DNA of 64,000 bases from Cherax quadricarinatus (GCF_038502225.1 NC_091372.1:5146200-5210199), one strand, 5' to 3'. Counted from the first letter of the stretch, positions 34,560 to 46,985 are shown. Program-made: numbers and translations. The notes: generated from the letters alone by a model not told the origin.

Positions 34560-35345
34560 ACAGTGTTCTCAGTATAATAGATCCATGGTAGCAGTGATCA
34601 CTGTCTTACTCATGTTGGTTCACTGGTGTGAGTGTTCTCAGTCTGATGGATCCATGGTAGTAGTAATCACTTACTCGTGTTTGTTCACTGGTGTGAGTGT
34701 TCTCAGTCTGATGGATCCATGGTAGTAGTAATCACTTACTCGTGTTGGTTCACTGGTGTGAGTGTTCTCAGTCTGATGGATCCATGGTAGTAGTAATCAC
34801 TTACTCGTGTTGGTTCACTGGTGTGAGTGTTCTCAGTCTGATGGATCCATGGTAGTAGTAATCACTTACTCGTGTTGGTTCACTGGTGTGAGTGTTCTCA
34901 GTCTGATGGATCCATGGTAGTAGTAATCACTTACTCGTGTTGGTTCACTGGTGTGAGTGTTCTCAGTCTGATGGATCCATGGTAGTAGTAATCACTTACT
35001 CGTGTTGGTTCACTGGTGTGAGTGTTCTCAGTCTGATGGATCCATGGTAGTAGTAATCACTTACTCGTGTTGGTTCACTGGTGTGAGTGTTCTCAGTCTG
35101 ATGGATCCATGGTAGTAGTAATCACTTACTCGTGTTGGTTCACTGGTGTGAGTGTTCTCAGTCTGATGGATCCATGGTAGTAGTAATCACTTACTCGTGT
35201 TGGTTCAATGGTGTGAGTGTTCTCAGTCTGATGGATCCATGGTAGTAGTAATCACTTACTCGTGTTGGTTCACTGGTGTGAGTGTTCTCAGTCTGATGGA
35301 TCCATGGTAGTAGTAATCACTTACTCGTGTTGGTTCACTAGTCTA
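34560..35345. repeat. 65-bp minisatellite (ATGGATCCATGGTAGTAGTA core)
   Basis: Twelve units with almost no differences after the first diverged one. Each carries GATCC, CATGG and AATCACTTACTCGTG segments. Steps between GTCTGATGGA occurrences (34641, 34706 and so on) are exactly 65 bp. Confidence 0.97.
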
Positions 35346-35449
35346 AGTGTATTCACCTCAGAGTATCTACGTACACGAGTGATATAGCAACCATGGCCAC
35401 AATCCTTGCCTTCCCTACATGGCTTCACAAATTATAATACTAACTTAAA

Positions 35450-36425
35450 TCCAGGTGTACTACCTGGAGGTTATTCCGGGGATCAACGCCCCCGCGGCCC
35501 GGTCCATGACCAGGCCTCTGATATAACTTTGAAGGGTTACGAGAGTTTTTCCTACTCCTGCGGCCTGGGCCTTGGCCAGGCTTCTTTGGTGCTTCCTTGC
35601 TTAACCAGGCTGTTGCTCATAGTAGCTCACTGGCCCACATATTCATCACAGCCTGGCTGATCTGGCACTTGGTGTAGATGTCCAGTTTCCTCCTGAAGAT
35701 TTCTACACTTATTCTATCAGTGTTTCTGATATCTTCTGGCAAGATGTTGAATACTTAGGGACTATGAATGTTGATACAATGCTCTCTTATTGTGCCCACT
35801 CTACCCCTGCTTTTCACTGGGTTTAACACTTCCTCTCATATCTCTCACTTCAGTATGTTGTTATAACAGTGTGCAGGTTTGGGACCAAGCCTTCAAGTAC
35901 TGGTAAATGATTTCTTTGCTATATAAACTGCAGAGGCGGGTATTCAAACAGGAGGCTGAAATTAATCCTGGAGAATACCATTGCCACGAGTGTCCTCGCA
36001 ACATGAAATAAGCCTAGTTCGCTAGGTTCATTTTGTTTGTAGGATCGATGACTGAGCGAATAAGGTGACATGTACATTGTGTGGCCTTTTGAGGTGGGAC
36101 AATGTGTCGTGGAGTCTAATTCTGATGACTTTCATGTATATATTGTCTCCTCCACTCCATCGAGTACATATTTAAATCTTTGAGTAATTCTCAGTAATTT
36201 ATAGTCATTATTAGCACTATGTGAGCTGTAAATGACCTTTGTATCTGTTCCAGCTCTGATATCTTTCTTGCCCTGAACAGAGTCGTCAACACTGAACAAT
36301 ACTGTAAACGAGGGAAAACTAGCAATTTGAATAGCATCGCCATTGGCACTATTTCCCTTGTTTTGAAAGCTCTCATTATCCACCCCGTCATCTCCCTGGC
36401 TGTCATGACATTTGCCTTGTTGTTA
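35450..36425 (-). pseudogene. LINE-B ORF2 C-terminal region, decayed
   Basis: Read on the minus strand, 36406-36191 encodes GWIMRAFKTRE and LQYCSVLTTLFRARKI, matching GWIMRTFKTRD and LEYCCTLTSPFKAGEI at 54985-55110. Downstream the frame breaks repeatedly. The 3' terminal GC-rich end (ATCAACGCCCCCGCGGCCCG on the plus strand) is at about 35480. The copy has many stops and indels. Confidence 0.75.
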
Positions 36426-36835
36426 TGGCAGTATGCAGAGTTGGGCCTAATGTCTTAAGCACCATCCACATAGATATTATCATGTATTTCTCTCTCCGTT
36501 GATAAATTAGACATATGTGCAACTCTTGGGTATCTTTATTGAGGAAACGTTTCACCACACAGTGGCTTCATCAGTCCATACGTAGGAGAAACTTGAAGAA
36601 CAGGAGGAGAATGAGGTAATCAGTCCCTCAACCTTGAGTCGATGTGTTCAGTCCATCAATTTATCAACATGTCGGTTCTCTGAACCATTCTTCTCTCTCC
36701 GTTCCAGTGAGATGTTTCTAGTAGTTTAAATATTTTCTTGGCACTATGAAGGTGTATAAATGATCTTCATATCTGTTCCAGCACTGATATCTCTCCTGCC
36801 CTGAATGACGCAGTTAACACTCTGCACTTTCCTAT
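36426..36835 (-). pseudogene. Second LINE-B fragment, interrupted at 36501-36690
   Basis: The segments at 36426-36500 and 36704-36835 both align with the LINE-B region that is also present at 36120-36330. Shared phrases include ATCTGTTCCAGCACTGATATC versus ATCTGTTCCAGCTCTGATATC. A 190-bp hammerhead-like element splits them. Confidence 0.6.
36501..36690. mobile_element. Hammerhead-like element, subfamily B, with 13-bp target duplication
   Basis: TTCTCTCTCCGTT occurs at 36488-36500 and 36691-36703, flanking the element exactly. The element starts GATAAATTAGACATATGTGC and ends GTCGGTTCTCTGAACCATTC. GTTGATAAATT (36498-36508) and AATTTATCAAC (36657-36667) form inverted repeats. The minus strand at 36538-36580 reads CTGATGA, a GCCAC/GTGGT helix, then GAAACGTTTCC: the full invariant core. 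There is no coding capacity. Confidence 0.85.
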
Positions 36836-36849
36836 CCAAACAGTGGATT

Positions 36850-36960
36850 ACTTATCACAGATAACCAGCACACAAAGATGAATCTTTGCAGACGACGTTT
36901 CGCTCCATCCTGGGCCATTATCAAGCAACACTTGAAAGTTGTAGGGAAGCTATGAATTGT
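36850..36960 (-). mobile_element. Hammerhead-like element, subfamily D-type, diverged
   Basis: The minus strand carries TTGATAATGGCCC and GGAGCGAAACGTCGTC at about 36890-36930. The core has changed (TTGATAA) and helix II is poor. 36960-37140 contains GTGGCGAAACATATCC, perhaps another relic, and no gene. Confidence 0.5.
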
Positions 36961-37144
36961 ACAGGTATAGGTATGTTAATATGGTTAACTGTTAAAATAT
37001 AACCCATGCACAATCAAGACATTTCACCAGTAGTGGCGAAACATATCCGGCAGTGTGTTCACTGTGCATGAGTCTTATTCCACAAGTTACATGTTATCAC
37101 TGTAAAGACCTTATGAACCGTTTCATCCAGAGTACTCTTCCTAA

Positions 37145-39537
37145 TATTGTTCTTGTGTGTTATGGTCACCCTTGTTTACTGACGTACTCTTCTACCCCTG
37201 CTGGTTGGTGTGTTATGGTCACCCTTGTTTACTGACGTACTCTTCTACCCCTGCTGGTTGGTGTGTTATGGTCACCCTTGTTTACTGACGTACTCTTCCA
37301 CCCCTGGTGGTTGGTGTGTTATGGTCACCCTTGTTTACTGACGTACTCTTCCACCCCTGCTGGTTGGTGTGTTATGGTCACCCTTGTTTACTGACGTACT
37401 CTTCTACCCCTGCTGGTTGGTGTGTTATGGTCACCCTTGTTTACTGACGTACTCTTCCACCCCTGCTGGTTGGTGTGTTATGGTCACCCTTGTTTACTGA
37501 CGTACTCTTCTACCCCTGCTGGTTGGTGTGTTATGGTCACCCTTGTTTACTGACGTACTCTTCCACCCCTGCTGGTTGGTGTGTTATGGTCACCCTTGTT
37601 TACTGACGTACTCTTCCACCCCTGCTGGTTGGTGTGTTATGGTCACCCTTGTTTACTGACGTACTCTTCCACCCCTGCTGGTTGGTATGTTATGGTCACC
37701 CTTGTTTACTGACGTACTCTTCCACCCCTGCTGGTTGGTGTGTTATGGTCACCCTTGTTTACTGACGTACTCTTCCACCCCTGCTGGTTGGTGTGTTATG
37801 GTCACCCTTGTTTACTGACGTACTCTTCTACCCCTGCTGGTTGGTGTGTTATGGTCACCCTTGTTTACTGACGTACTCTTCTACCCCTGCTGGTGTGTTA
37901 TGGTCACCCTTGTTTACTGACGTACTCTTCCACCCCTGCTGGTTGGTGTGTTATGGTCACCCTTGTTTACTGACGTACTCTTCTACCCCTGCTGGTTGGT
38001 GTGTTATGGTCACCCTTGTTTGTCGAGGGCCCCTTCCACCCCTGCTGGTTGGTGTGTTATGGTCACCCTTGTTTACCGAGGGCCCCTTCCACCCCTGCTG
38101 GTTGGTGTGTTATGGCCACCCTTGTTTACCGAGGGCCCCTTCCACCCCTGCTGGTTGGTGTGTTATGGTCACCCTTGTTTACTGAGGGCCTCTCCCACCT
38201 CTGCTGGTTGGTGTGTTATGGTCACCCTTGTTTACCGAGGGCCCCTCCCACCTCTGCTGGTTGGTGTGTTATGGTCACCCTTGTTTACCGAGGGCCTCTC
38301 CCACCTCTGCTGGTTGGTGTGTTATGGTCACCCTTGTTTACCGAGGGCCTCTCCCACCTCTGCTGGTTGGTGTGTTATGGTCACCCTTGTTTACCGAGGG
38401 CCCCTCCCACCTCTGCTGGTTGGTGTGTTATGGTCACCCTTGTTTACCGAGGGCCCCTTCCACCCCTGCTGGTTGGTGTGTTATGGTCACCCTTGTTTAC
38501 CGAGGGCCCCTTCCACCCCTGCTGGTTGGTGTGTTATGGCCACCCTTGTTTACCGAGGGCCTCTCCCACCTCTGCTGGTTGGTGTGTTATGGTCACCCTT
38601 GTTTGTCGAGGGCCCCTTCCACCCCTGCTGGTTGGTGTGTTATGGCCACCCTTGTTTACCGAGGGCCCTTCCACCCCTGCTGGTTGGTGTGTTATGGTCA
38701 CCCTTGTTTACCGAGGGCCCCTTCCACCCCTGCTGGTTGGTGTGTTATGGTCACCCTTGTTTACCGAGGGCCTCTCCCACCTCTGCTGGTTGGTGTGTTA
38801 TGGTCACCCTTGTTTACCGAGGGCCTCTCCCACCTCTACTGGTTGGTGTGTTATGGTCACCCTTGTTTACCGAGGGCCTCTCCCACCTCTGCTGGTTGGT
38901 GTGTTATGGTCACCCTTGTTTACCGAGGGCCTCTCCCATCTCTGCTGGTTGGTGTGTTATGGTCACCCTTGTTTACCGAGGGCCTCTCCCACCTCTGCTG
39001 GTTGGTGTGTTATGGTCACCCTTGTTTACCGAGGGCCTCTCCCACCTCTGCTGGTTGGTGTGTTATGGTCACCCTTGTTTACCGAGGGCCTCTCCCACCT
39101 CTGCTGGTTGGTGTGTTATGGTCACCCTTGTTTACCGAGGGCCTCTCCCACCTCTGCTGGTTGGTGTGTTATGGTCACCCTTGTTTACCGAGGGCCCCTC
39201 CCACCTCTGCTGGTTGGTGTGTTATGGTCACCCTTGTTTACCGAGGGCCTCTCCCACCTCTGCTGGTTGGTGTGTTATGGTCACCCTTGTTTACCGAGGG
39301 CCTCTCCCACCTCTGCTGGTTGGTGTGTTATGGTCACCCTTGTTTACCGAGGGCCTCTCCCACCTCTGCTGGTTGGTGTGTTATGGTCACCCTTGTTTAC
39401 CGAGGGCCCCTCCCACCTCTGCTGGTTGGTGTGTTATGGTCACCCTTGTTTACCGAGGGCCTCTCCCACCTCTGCTGGTTGGTGTGTTATGGTCACCCTT
39501 GTTTACCGAGGGCCCCTCCCACCTCTGCTGGTTGGTG
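37145..39537. repeat. 53-bp minisatellite with two subfamilies
   Basis: About 45 units share TGTTATGGTCACCCTTGTTT and CTGCTGGTTGG. Units up to about 38020 carry ACTGACGTACTCTTC in the middle; later ones carry ACCGAGGGCC. The change is abrupt. A 53-bp stop-free unit leaves three forward frames open for 441-563 codons, with cyclic LWSPLF/GHPCLP/VMVTLV-type translations. I regard these as artefacts. Confidence 0.97.
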
Positions 39538-39554
39538 AGCTTGCCAACCAGCAG
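39525..39554. repeat. Hairpin at the array's right edge
   Basis: CTGCTGGTTGG (39525-39535) is the last piece of the 53-bp array. Eight bases later its exact reverse complement CCAACCAGCAG (39544-39554) appears. A scrap of the array unit has been inverted at the boundary. Confidence 0.75.
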
Positions 39555-39719
39555 GGGTAGTCCAAGATACATCCTGCCTCGCAGTCACGCCAGTTTTTAT
39601 GGCACACAACGCAGTGTTGTTTTCAAAACCGGGTTCTAAGTGGCCTCACAGCCGCTACAAACAGTGCGCAGTACACTACCACAGGTAAAGCTGACAGATA
39701 ACACTAAATAAAAAAACAA

Positions 39720-40000
39720 AAAGACACAATACCGTGACTGGAACAATACACAAGTAATATAATTCGCACACAAGTGAGAGAAGCTTATGACGACATTTCG
39801 GTCTAACTTCTACTACTTCCACTACCAGCATTACTTCTACCGGTGCTTCTCCACTTCCTCTTTCCTTTCTTTTTCTCGTCCCTGTCGGGACCAAGATATA
39901 TATATATTGGCCCCCTCACTCTCGTATGTCAGCATGACATGTAAATGGTCCAAGTCAGATCGAAACGTCCTCATAAGCTTCTCGTATGTGCTGGTTATTA
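39720..40000. mobile_element. Subfamily D fold-back element
   Basis: The left arm (about 39760-39808, AGAGAAGCTTATGACGAC and TTTCGGTCTAACTT) is repeated in inverted form at about 39947-39990 (GTCCAAGTCAGATCGAAACG, then AAGCTTCTCGTATGTG). The right arm reads TGTAAATGGTCC and GATCGAAACGTCC on the plus strand, the D-type ribozyme-like order with a decayed core. The interior is pyrimidine-rich and non-coding. 39554-39720 shows no gene. Confidence 0.6.
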
Positions 40001-40199
40001 GTGTATAAGACTAAATAAGGTGGAGCCAGAAACTGTCTCGACTCCTGTAAACCCAAGAGCAAAAACCTCCAAACTGATACAAACCTGGTCTTCCAGTACC
40101 TAAGCCTATTACATGTCTCTGTAATCTTCTGACAACAGCTCACATGATGGGTATGAATTACATATTAAAGACATTAGTCTAATCAGCGAGTCACAGTAA

Positions 40200-40490
40200 A
40201 CAGTATGATGTTCAATGAGGATAAATTTCAGGTACTCCGCTAAGAGGAAATACACTCTGTAAGGGAGTATAGCGGAAGAGTAATGTGAAGGACCTGGGAG
40301 TGATAATGTCAGAAGATCCTGCATTGAGAGCCCACAATAAAATTATCACAGCAGTAAGGACAATGAAAAACTGGATAACTAAAAACTTAATAACACAACG
40401 AGATGTCGTCATTGAGGATATTTTAAAGATCCAGTACTTGTTCTCTCTGGGCTGGTATATGTACTCTAGCAGCCTCCCCTAAGATATCTT
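40200..40490 (+). pseudogene. LINE-B reverse transcriptase fragment
   Basis: KDLGVIMSEDPALRAHNK matches RDLGVVMSEDLTFKDHN at 54905-54960, a conserved segment downstream of the RT catalytic domain. The rest is diverged and the upstream part holds stops. 40490-40740 and 40000-40200 show nothing clear. Confidence 0.65.
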
Positions 40491-40759
40491 ATTAATGAAA
40501 ATAACATACCAGATATATTAATAAAATTTCCTACATTTGCTTGTAACAGGTAAGTAATCTGCAGTGAGAAATCCAGATGTATGCCTGTTAAGCCTTTTGG
40601 AGCCTAGTTCCTAGGTTCCTAGGCCTTTTGTATATTCGTATGTTCTTACGCTATCCACAGGACGGATATGGGGTGCACAATAAACCAGCCACTTCGGTGA
40701 CAAAATCTACTGTTGTAAGGCAGAATCAGAGATTGTATAAAGGACACTCACTACCCAAC

Positions 40760-41205
40760 TAAATTCAGTCAACTATCTAAATTACTAGGAAAGCTTGAAG
40801 AGCCTATAACTGTACTCCTTGGAACGTAGAAGAGAATGCATCATAATTTATACCTGGGAAATTCTAGAGGGATTGGTCCCAACCTGCACACTGAACTCAC
40901 TCCGTCTGGCAACAAGAGACTCAGCAGACGATACCTCCAAAGAAAAACAGATGTGCGATAAGTACACTATGAGAGAACTCGATAAGTGTAATTAATGAGA
41001 CCAAGACTTTTCAACACACTTTCTTGCAAAAAGTGAATAACCAAATCCTACATAGTCGTCTGTGAAAGATGACAAGTTCCTGATCAGACGGGCTGTAGTG
41101 CATACGTTAGTACGGCTGGCACTAATAGCCTGGTCGATCAGTTTGATCTGGGACTGGGCCGCGAGACTAGTGACCCTCGAACTCATTTCAAGGTAACTTA
41201 AGCTA
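40760..41205 (+). pseudogene. LINE-B ORF2 C-terminal end, decayed
   Basis: YSLERRRECIIIYTWEILEG at about 40815-40875 matches YSLERRRERYIIIYTWKILEG of the copy at 54904-55648. Frame breaks follow. The tail GGGCCGCGAGACTAGTGACC is the LINE-B 3' end. 41205-41530 contains no gene. Confidence 0.75.
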
Positions 41206-41539
41206 ATTTTAAAATAGAGAAAATGGCATTTCCATGTTAACAGTAATTGTTAAGAAACTGAGGCTGGGAACCTTGTCAATTATCACAGTTAAATGTGGAC
41301 AAGTTGCAGTGACATTCACAGTCGGCACCAGACAGTGCCGCCGCTGCTGGCACCCTCACAACAAGCACAAAGATAACTAAACAAACACACCAGAAGACGT
41401 CATACACAGTTTATCACTGTCAAAACACAACAGTGATGAATAAGACCGCCTTTCCTACGCAGTTTTAAGAATAAGTATGATAGGGCACCACAATGCAAGA
41501 AGTAAGAGGACCCAGTCACGGCCAGTTTTAAGTCGGAGT

Positions 41540-41800
41540 ACCCTTGATATACCTTAGACGGGTTTCCAGAGTTGTCCTACTCCCGGAGTCCTTGTCTAGG
41601 CCAGGCTTGTCCGGTGCTTGACTGGTCAAACAGGTAGTTAAGACGCTTGACCCAGAAATGTTCCTATCTTCTGGCTGAACAGTCTGGGGTCACGGATGTT
41701 GATTCAATGTTTTCTTATTGTCCTCAAGGCGCCCCTGCTTCTCACTGGGTTCATTTTACACTTTCCCCCATATCTCTAAGAACCACTGACAGAATAAAAT
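41540..41800 (-). mobile_element. LINE-derived 3' fragment (minus orientation)
   Basis: It aligns with 35550-35830 in the same orientation: GGCCAGGCTTGTCCGGTGCT, GGTCACGGATGTTGATTCAA, and TTCTCACTGGGTTCA against TTTTCACTGGGTTTA. No usable frame remains. Confidence 0.5.
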
Positions 41801-41844
41801 ATCCCGCTCACGCCTCCAATACTAACCACGAACCACGTACACCA

Positions 41845-44800
41845 TAACACTGGTCGCGGGTACAATGATCCCAGGAACCAGCTCACACTATAACACTGGT
41901 CGCAGGTACAATGATCCCAGGAACCAGCTCACAGTATAACACTGGTCGCGGGTACAATGATCCCAGGAACCAGCTCACAGTATAACACTGGTCGCGGGTA
42001 CAATGATCCCAGGAACCAGCTCACAGTATAACACTGGTCGCGGGTACAATGATCCCAGGAACCAGCTCACACTATAACACTGGTCGCAGGTACAATGATC
42101 CCAGGAACCAGCTCACAGTATAACACTGGTCGCGGGTACAATGATCCCAGGAACCAGCTCACAGCATAACACTGGTCGCAGGTACAATGATCCCAGGAAC
42201 CAGCTCACAGTATAACACTGGTCGCGGGTACAATGATCCCAGGAACCAGCTCACACTATAACACTGGTCGCAGGTACAATGATCCCAGGAACCAGCTCAC
42301 AGTATAACACTGGTCGCGGGTACAATGATCCCAGGAACCAGCTCACAGCATAACACTGGTCGCAGGTACAATGATCCCAGGAACCAGCTCACAGTATAAC
42401 ACTGGTCGCGGGTACAATGATCCCAGGAACCAGCTCACAGTATAACACTGGTCGCGGGTACAATGATCCCAGGAACCAGCTCACAGTATAACACTGGTCG
42501 CGGGTACAATGATCCCAGGAACCAGCTCACAGTATAACACTGGTCGCGGGTACAATGATCCCAGGAACCAGCTCACAGTATAACACTGGTCGCGGGTACA
42601 ATGATCCCAGGAACCAGCTCACAGTATAACACTGGTCGCGGGTACAATGATCCCAGGAACCAGCTCACAGTATAACACTGGTCGCGGGTACAATGATCCC
42701 AGGAACCAGCTCACAGTATAACACTGGTCGCGGGTACAATGATCCCAGGAACCAGCTCACAGTATAACACTGGTCGCGGGTACAATGATCCCAGGAACCA
42801 GCTCACAGTATAACACTGGTCGCGGGTGCAATGATCCCAGGAACCAGCTCACAGTATAACACTGGTCGCGGGTACAATGATCCCAGGAACCAGCTCACAG
42901 TACAACACTGGTCGCGGGTACAATGATCCCAGGAACCAGCTCACACTATAACACTGGTCGCGGGTACAATGATCCCAGGAACCAGCTCACAGTACAACAC
43001 TGGTCGCGGGTGCAATGATCCCAGGAACCAGCTCACAGTATAACACTGGTCGCGGGTACAATGATCCCAGGAACCAGCTCACAGTACAACACTGGTCGCG
43101 GGTACAATGATCCCAGGAACCAGCTCACACTATAACACTGGTCGCGGGTACAATGATCCCAGGAACCAGCTCACACTATAACACTGGTCGCGGGTACAAT
43201 GATCCCAGGAACCAGCTCACAGTACAACACTGGTCGCGGGTGCAATGATCCCAGGAACCAGCTCACAGTATAACACTGGTCGCGGGTACAATGATCCCAG
43301 GAACCAGCTCACAGTACAACACTGGTCGCGGGTGCAATGATCCCAGGAACCAGCTCACAGTATAACACTGGTCGCGGGTGCAATGATCCCAGGAACCAGC
43401 TCACACTATAACACTGGTCGCGGGTACAATGATCCCAGGAACCAGCTCACAGTACAACACTGGTCGCGGGTGCAATGATCCCAGGAACCAGCTCACAGTA
43501 TAACACTGGTCGCGGGTACAATGATCCCAGGAACCAGCTCACACTATAACACTGGTCGCGGGTACAATGATCCCAGGAACCAGCTCACAGTATAACACTG
43601 GTCGCGGGTACAATGATCCCAGGAACCAGCTCACAGTATAACACTGGTCGCGGGTACAATGATCCCAGGAACCAGCTCACAGTATAACACTGGTCGCGGG
43701 TACAATGATCCCAGGAACCAGCTCATAGTATAACACTGGTCGCGGGTACAATGATCCCAGGAACCAGCTCACAGTATAACACTGGTCGCGGGTACAATGA
43801 TCCCAGGAACCAGCTCACAGTATAACACTGGTCGCGGGTACAATGATCCCAGGAACCAGCTCACAGTATAACACTGGTCGCGGGTACAATGATCCCAGGA
43901 ACCAGCTCACAGTATAACACTGGTCGCGGGTACAATAATCCCAGGAATCAGCTCACAGTATAACACTGGTCGCGGGTACAATGATCCCAGGAACCAGCTC
44001 ACACTATAACACTGGTCGCGGGTACAATGATCCCAGGAACCAGCTCACAGTATAACACTGGTCGCGGGTACAATGATCGCACGAACCAGCTCACAGTATA
44101 ACACTGGTCGCGGGTACAACGATCCCAGGAACCAGCTCACAGTATAACACTGGTCGCGGGTACAATGATCCCAGGAACCAGCTCATAGTATAACACTGGT
44201 CGCGGGTACAATGATCCCAGGAACCAGCTCACAGTATAACACTGGTCGCGGGTACAATGATCCCAGGAACCAGCTCACAGTATAACACTGGTCGCGGGTA
44301 CAATGATCGCAGGAACCAGCTCACAGTATAACACTGGTCGCGGGTACAATGATCCCAGGAACCAGCTCACAGTATAACACTGGTCGCGGGTACAATGATC
44401 CCAGGAACCAGCTCATAGTATAACACTGGTCGCGGGTACAATGATCCCAGGAACCAGCTCACAGTATAACACTGGTCGCGGGTACAATGATCCCAGGAAC
44501 CAGCTCACAGCATAACACTGATCGAGGGTACAATGATCCCAGGAACCAGCTCACAGTATAACACTGGTCGCGGGTACAATGATCCCAGGAACCAGCTCAC
44601 AGTATAACACTGGTCGCGGGTACAATGATCCCAGGAACCAGCTCACAGTATAACACTGGTCGCGGGTGCAATGATCCCAGGAACCAGCTCACACTATAAC
44701 ACTGGTCGCGGGTACAATGATCCCAGGAACCAGCTCACAGCATAACACTGATCGTGGGTACAATGATCCCAGAAACCAGCTCACAGTATAACACTGGTCG

Positions 44801-46730
44801 TGGGTACAATGATCCCAGGAACCAGCTCACAGCATAACACTGATCGCGGGTACAATGATCCCAGGAACCAGCTCACAGTATAACACCGGTCGCGGGTACA
44901 ATGATCCCAGGAACCAGCTCACAGTATAACACTGGTCGCGGGTACAATGATCCCAGGAACCAGCTCACAGTATAACACTGGTCGCGGGTACAATGATCGC
45001 AGGAACCAGCTCACAGTATAACACTGGTCGCGGGTACAATGATCCCAGGAACCAGCTCACAGTATAACACTGGTCGCGGGTACAATGATCCCAGGAACCA
45101 GCTCATAGTATAACACTGGTCGCGGGTACAATGATCCCAGGAACCAGCTCACAGTATAACACTGGTCGCGGGTACAATGATCCCAGGAACCAGCTCACAG
45201 CATAACACTGATCGCGGGTACAATGATCCCAGGAACCAGCTCACAGTATAACACTGGTCGCGGGTACAATGATCCCAGGAACCAGCTCACAGTATAACAC
45301 TGGTCGCGGGTACAATGATCCCAGGAACCAGCTCACAGTATAACACTGGTCGCGGGTGCAATGATCCCAGGAACCAGCTCACACTATAACACTGGTCGCG
45401 GGTACAATGATCCCAGGAACCAGCTCACAGCATAACACTGATCGTGGGTACAATGATCCCAGAAACCAGCTCACAGTACAACACTGGTCGCGGGTACAAT
45501 GATCCCAGGAACCAGCTCACAGCATAACACTGATCGCGGGTACAATGATCCCAGGAACCAGCTCACAGTATAACACCGGTCGCGGGTCCAATGATCCCAG
45601 GAACCAGCTCACAGTATAACACTGGTCGTGGGTACAATGATCCCAGGAACCAGCTCACAGCATAACACTGGTCGCGGGTACAATGATCCCAGGAACCAGC
45701 TCACAGCATAACACTGGTCGCGGGTACAATGATCCCAGGAACCAGCTCACAGTATAACACTGGTCGCGGGTACAATGATCCCAGGAACAAGCTCTCAGTA
45801 TAACACTGGTCGCGGGTACAATGATCCCAGGAACCAGCTCACAGTATAACACTGGTCGCGGGTACAATGATCCCAGGAACCAGCTCACAGAATAAGTGGT
45901 CGCGGGTACAATGATCCCAGGAACCAGCTCACAGTATAACACTGGTCGCGGGTACAATGATCCCAGGAACCAGCTCACAGTATAACACTGGTCGCGGGTA
46001 CAATGATCCCAAGGAACCAGCTCACAGAATAAGTGGTCGCGGGTACAATGATCCCAGGAACCAGCTCACAGTATAAGTGGTCGCGGATACAATGATCCCA
46101 GGAATCAGCTCACAGTATGTGGTCGCGGGTACAATGATCCCAGGAGCCAGCTCACAGTATAAATGGTCGCGGATACAATGATCCCAGGAACCAGCTCACA
46201 GTATAAGTGGTCGCGGATACAATGATCCCAGGAACCAGCTCACAGTATAAGTGGTCGCGGGTACAATGATCCCAGGAACCAGCTCAGAGTGTAAGTGGTC
46301 GCGGGTACAATGATCCCAGGAACCAGCTCACAGTATAAGTGGTCGCGGATACAATGATCCCAGGAACCAGCTCACAGTATAAGTGGTCGCGGATACAATG
46401 ATCCCAGGAACCAGCTCACAGTATAAATGGTCGCGGGTACAATGATCCCAGGAACCAGCTCACAGTATAAGTGGTCGCGGGTACAATGATCCCAGGAACC
46501 AGCTCACAGTATAAGTGGTCGCGGGTACAATGATCCCAGGAACCAGCTCACAGTATAAGTGGTCGCGGGTACAATGATCCCAGGAACCAGCTCACAGTAT
46601 AAGTGGTCGCGGGTACAATGATCCCAGGAACCAGCTCACAGTATAAGTGGTCGCGGGTACAATGATCCCAGGAACCAGCTCACAGTATAAGTGGTCGCGG
46701 GTACAATGATCCCAGGAACCAGCTACAGCT
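41845..46730. repeat. 46-bp minisatellite (ATGATCCCAGGAACCAGCTC core)
   Basis: About 105 units combine CACTGGTCGCGGGTAC and ATGATCCCAGGAACCAGCTC. From about 45890 a 44-bp variant takes over (TATAAGTGGTCGC in place of TATAACACTGGTCGC). Variants CATAGTA, CTGATCG and AACACCGG mark individual units. Confidence 0.97.
44260..45640. repeat. 690-bp tandem duplication inside the 46-bp array
   Basis: Rare variants repeat with the same 690-bp (15-unit) offset: GCTCATAGTA at 44411 and 45101, ATCGTGGGTA at 44751 and 45441, and TAACACCGGT at 44881 and 45571. CATAGTA markers at 43724, 44184, 44414 and 45104 are spaced 460, 230 and 690 bp, all multiples of 230 bp (five units). Confidence 0.88.
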
Positions 46731-46802
46731 CAACAAACAAGTAACCAGTGATACTGACACAGCAGTTAGAGCTAAAGGCAGAGGCGGGAAGAACTTGTCT
46801 TA

Positions 46803-46985
46803 TGCTAAGTTAAAACAATACTGTGTTTTATCCTAAGTTAAAACAATACAGTGTTTTATCCTAAGTTAAAACAATACTGTGTTTTATCCTAAGTTAAAAC
46901 AATACTGTGTTTTATCCTAAGTTAAAACAATACTGTGTTTTATCCTAAGTTAAAACAATACAGTGTTTTATCCTAAGTTAGAATA
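46803..46985. repeat. 28-bp repeat (CCTAAGTTAAAACAATACTG)
   Basis: Six to seven AT-rich units, in contrast to the GC-rich arrays on both sides. 46985-47150 is unique sequence without a gene. Confidence 0.93.

Noticed and set aside
37948..39639. Three overlapping forward frames of 441-563 codons
   Set aside because: All three forward phases of the same 53-bp array are open at once, which argues for absence of stops, not coding.
41845..46730. CRISPR-like regular spacing
   Set aside because: The whole 46-bp unit repeats, with no unique spacers. The window is eukaryotic in character.
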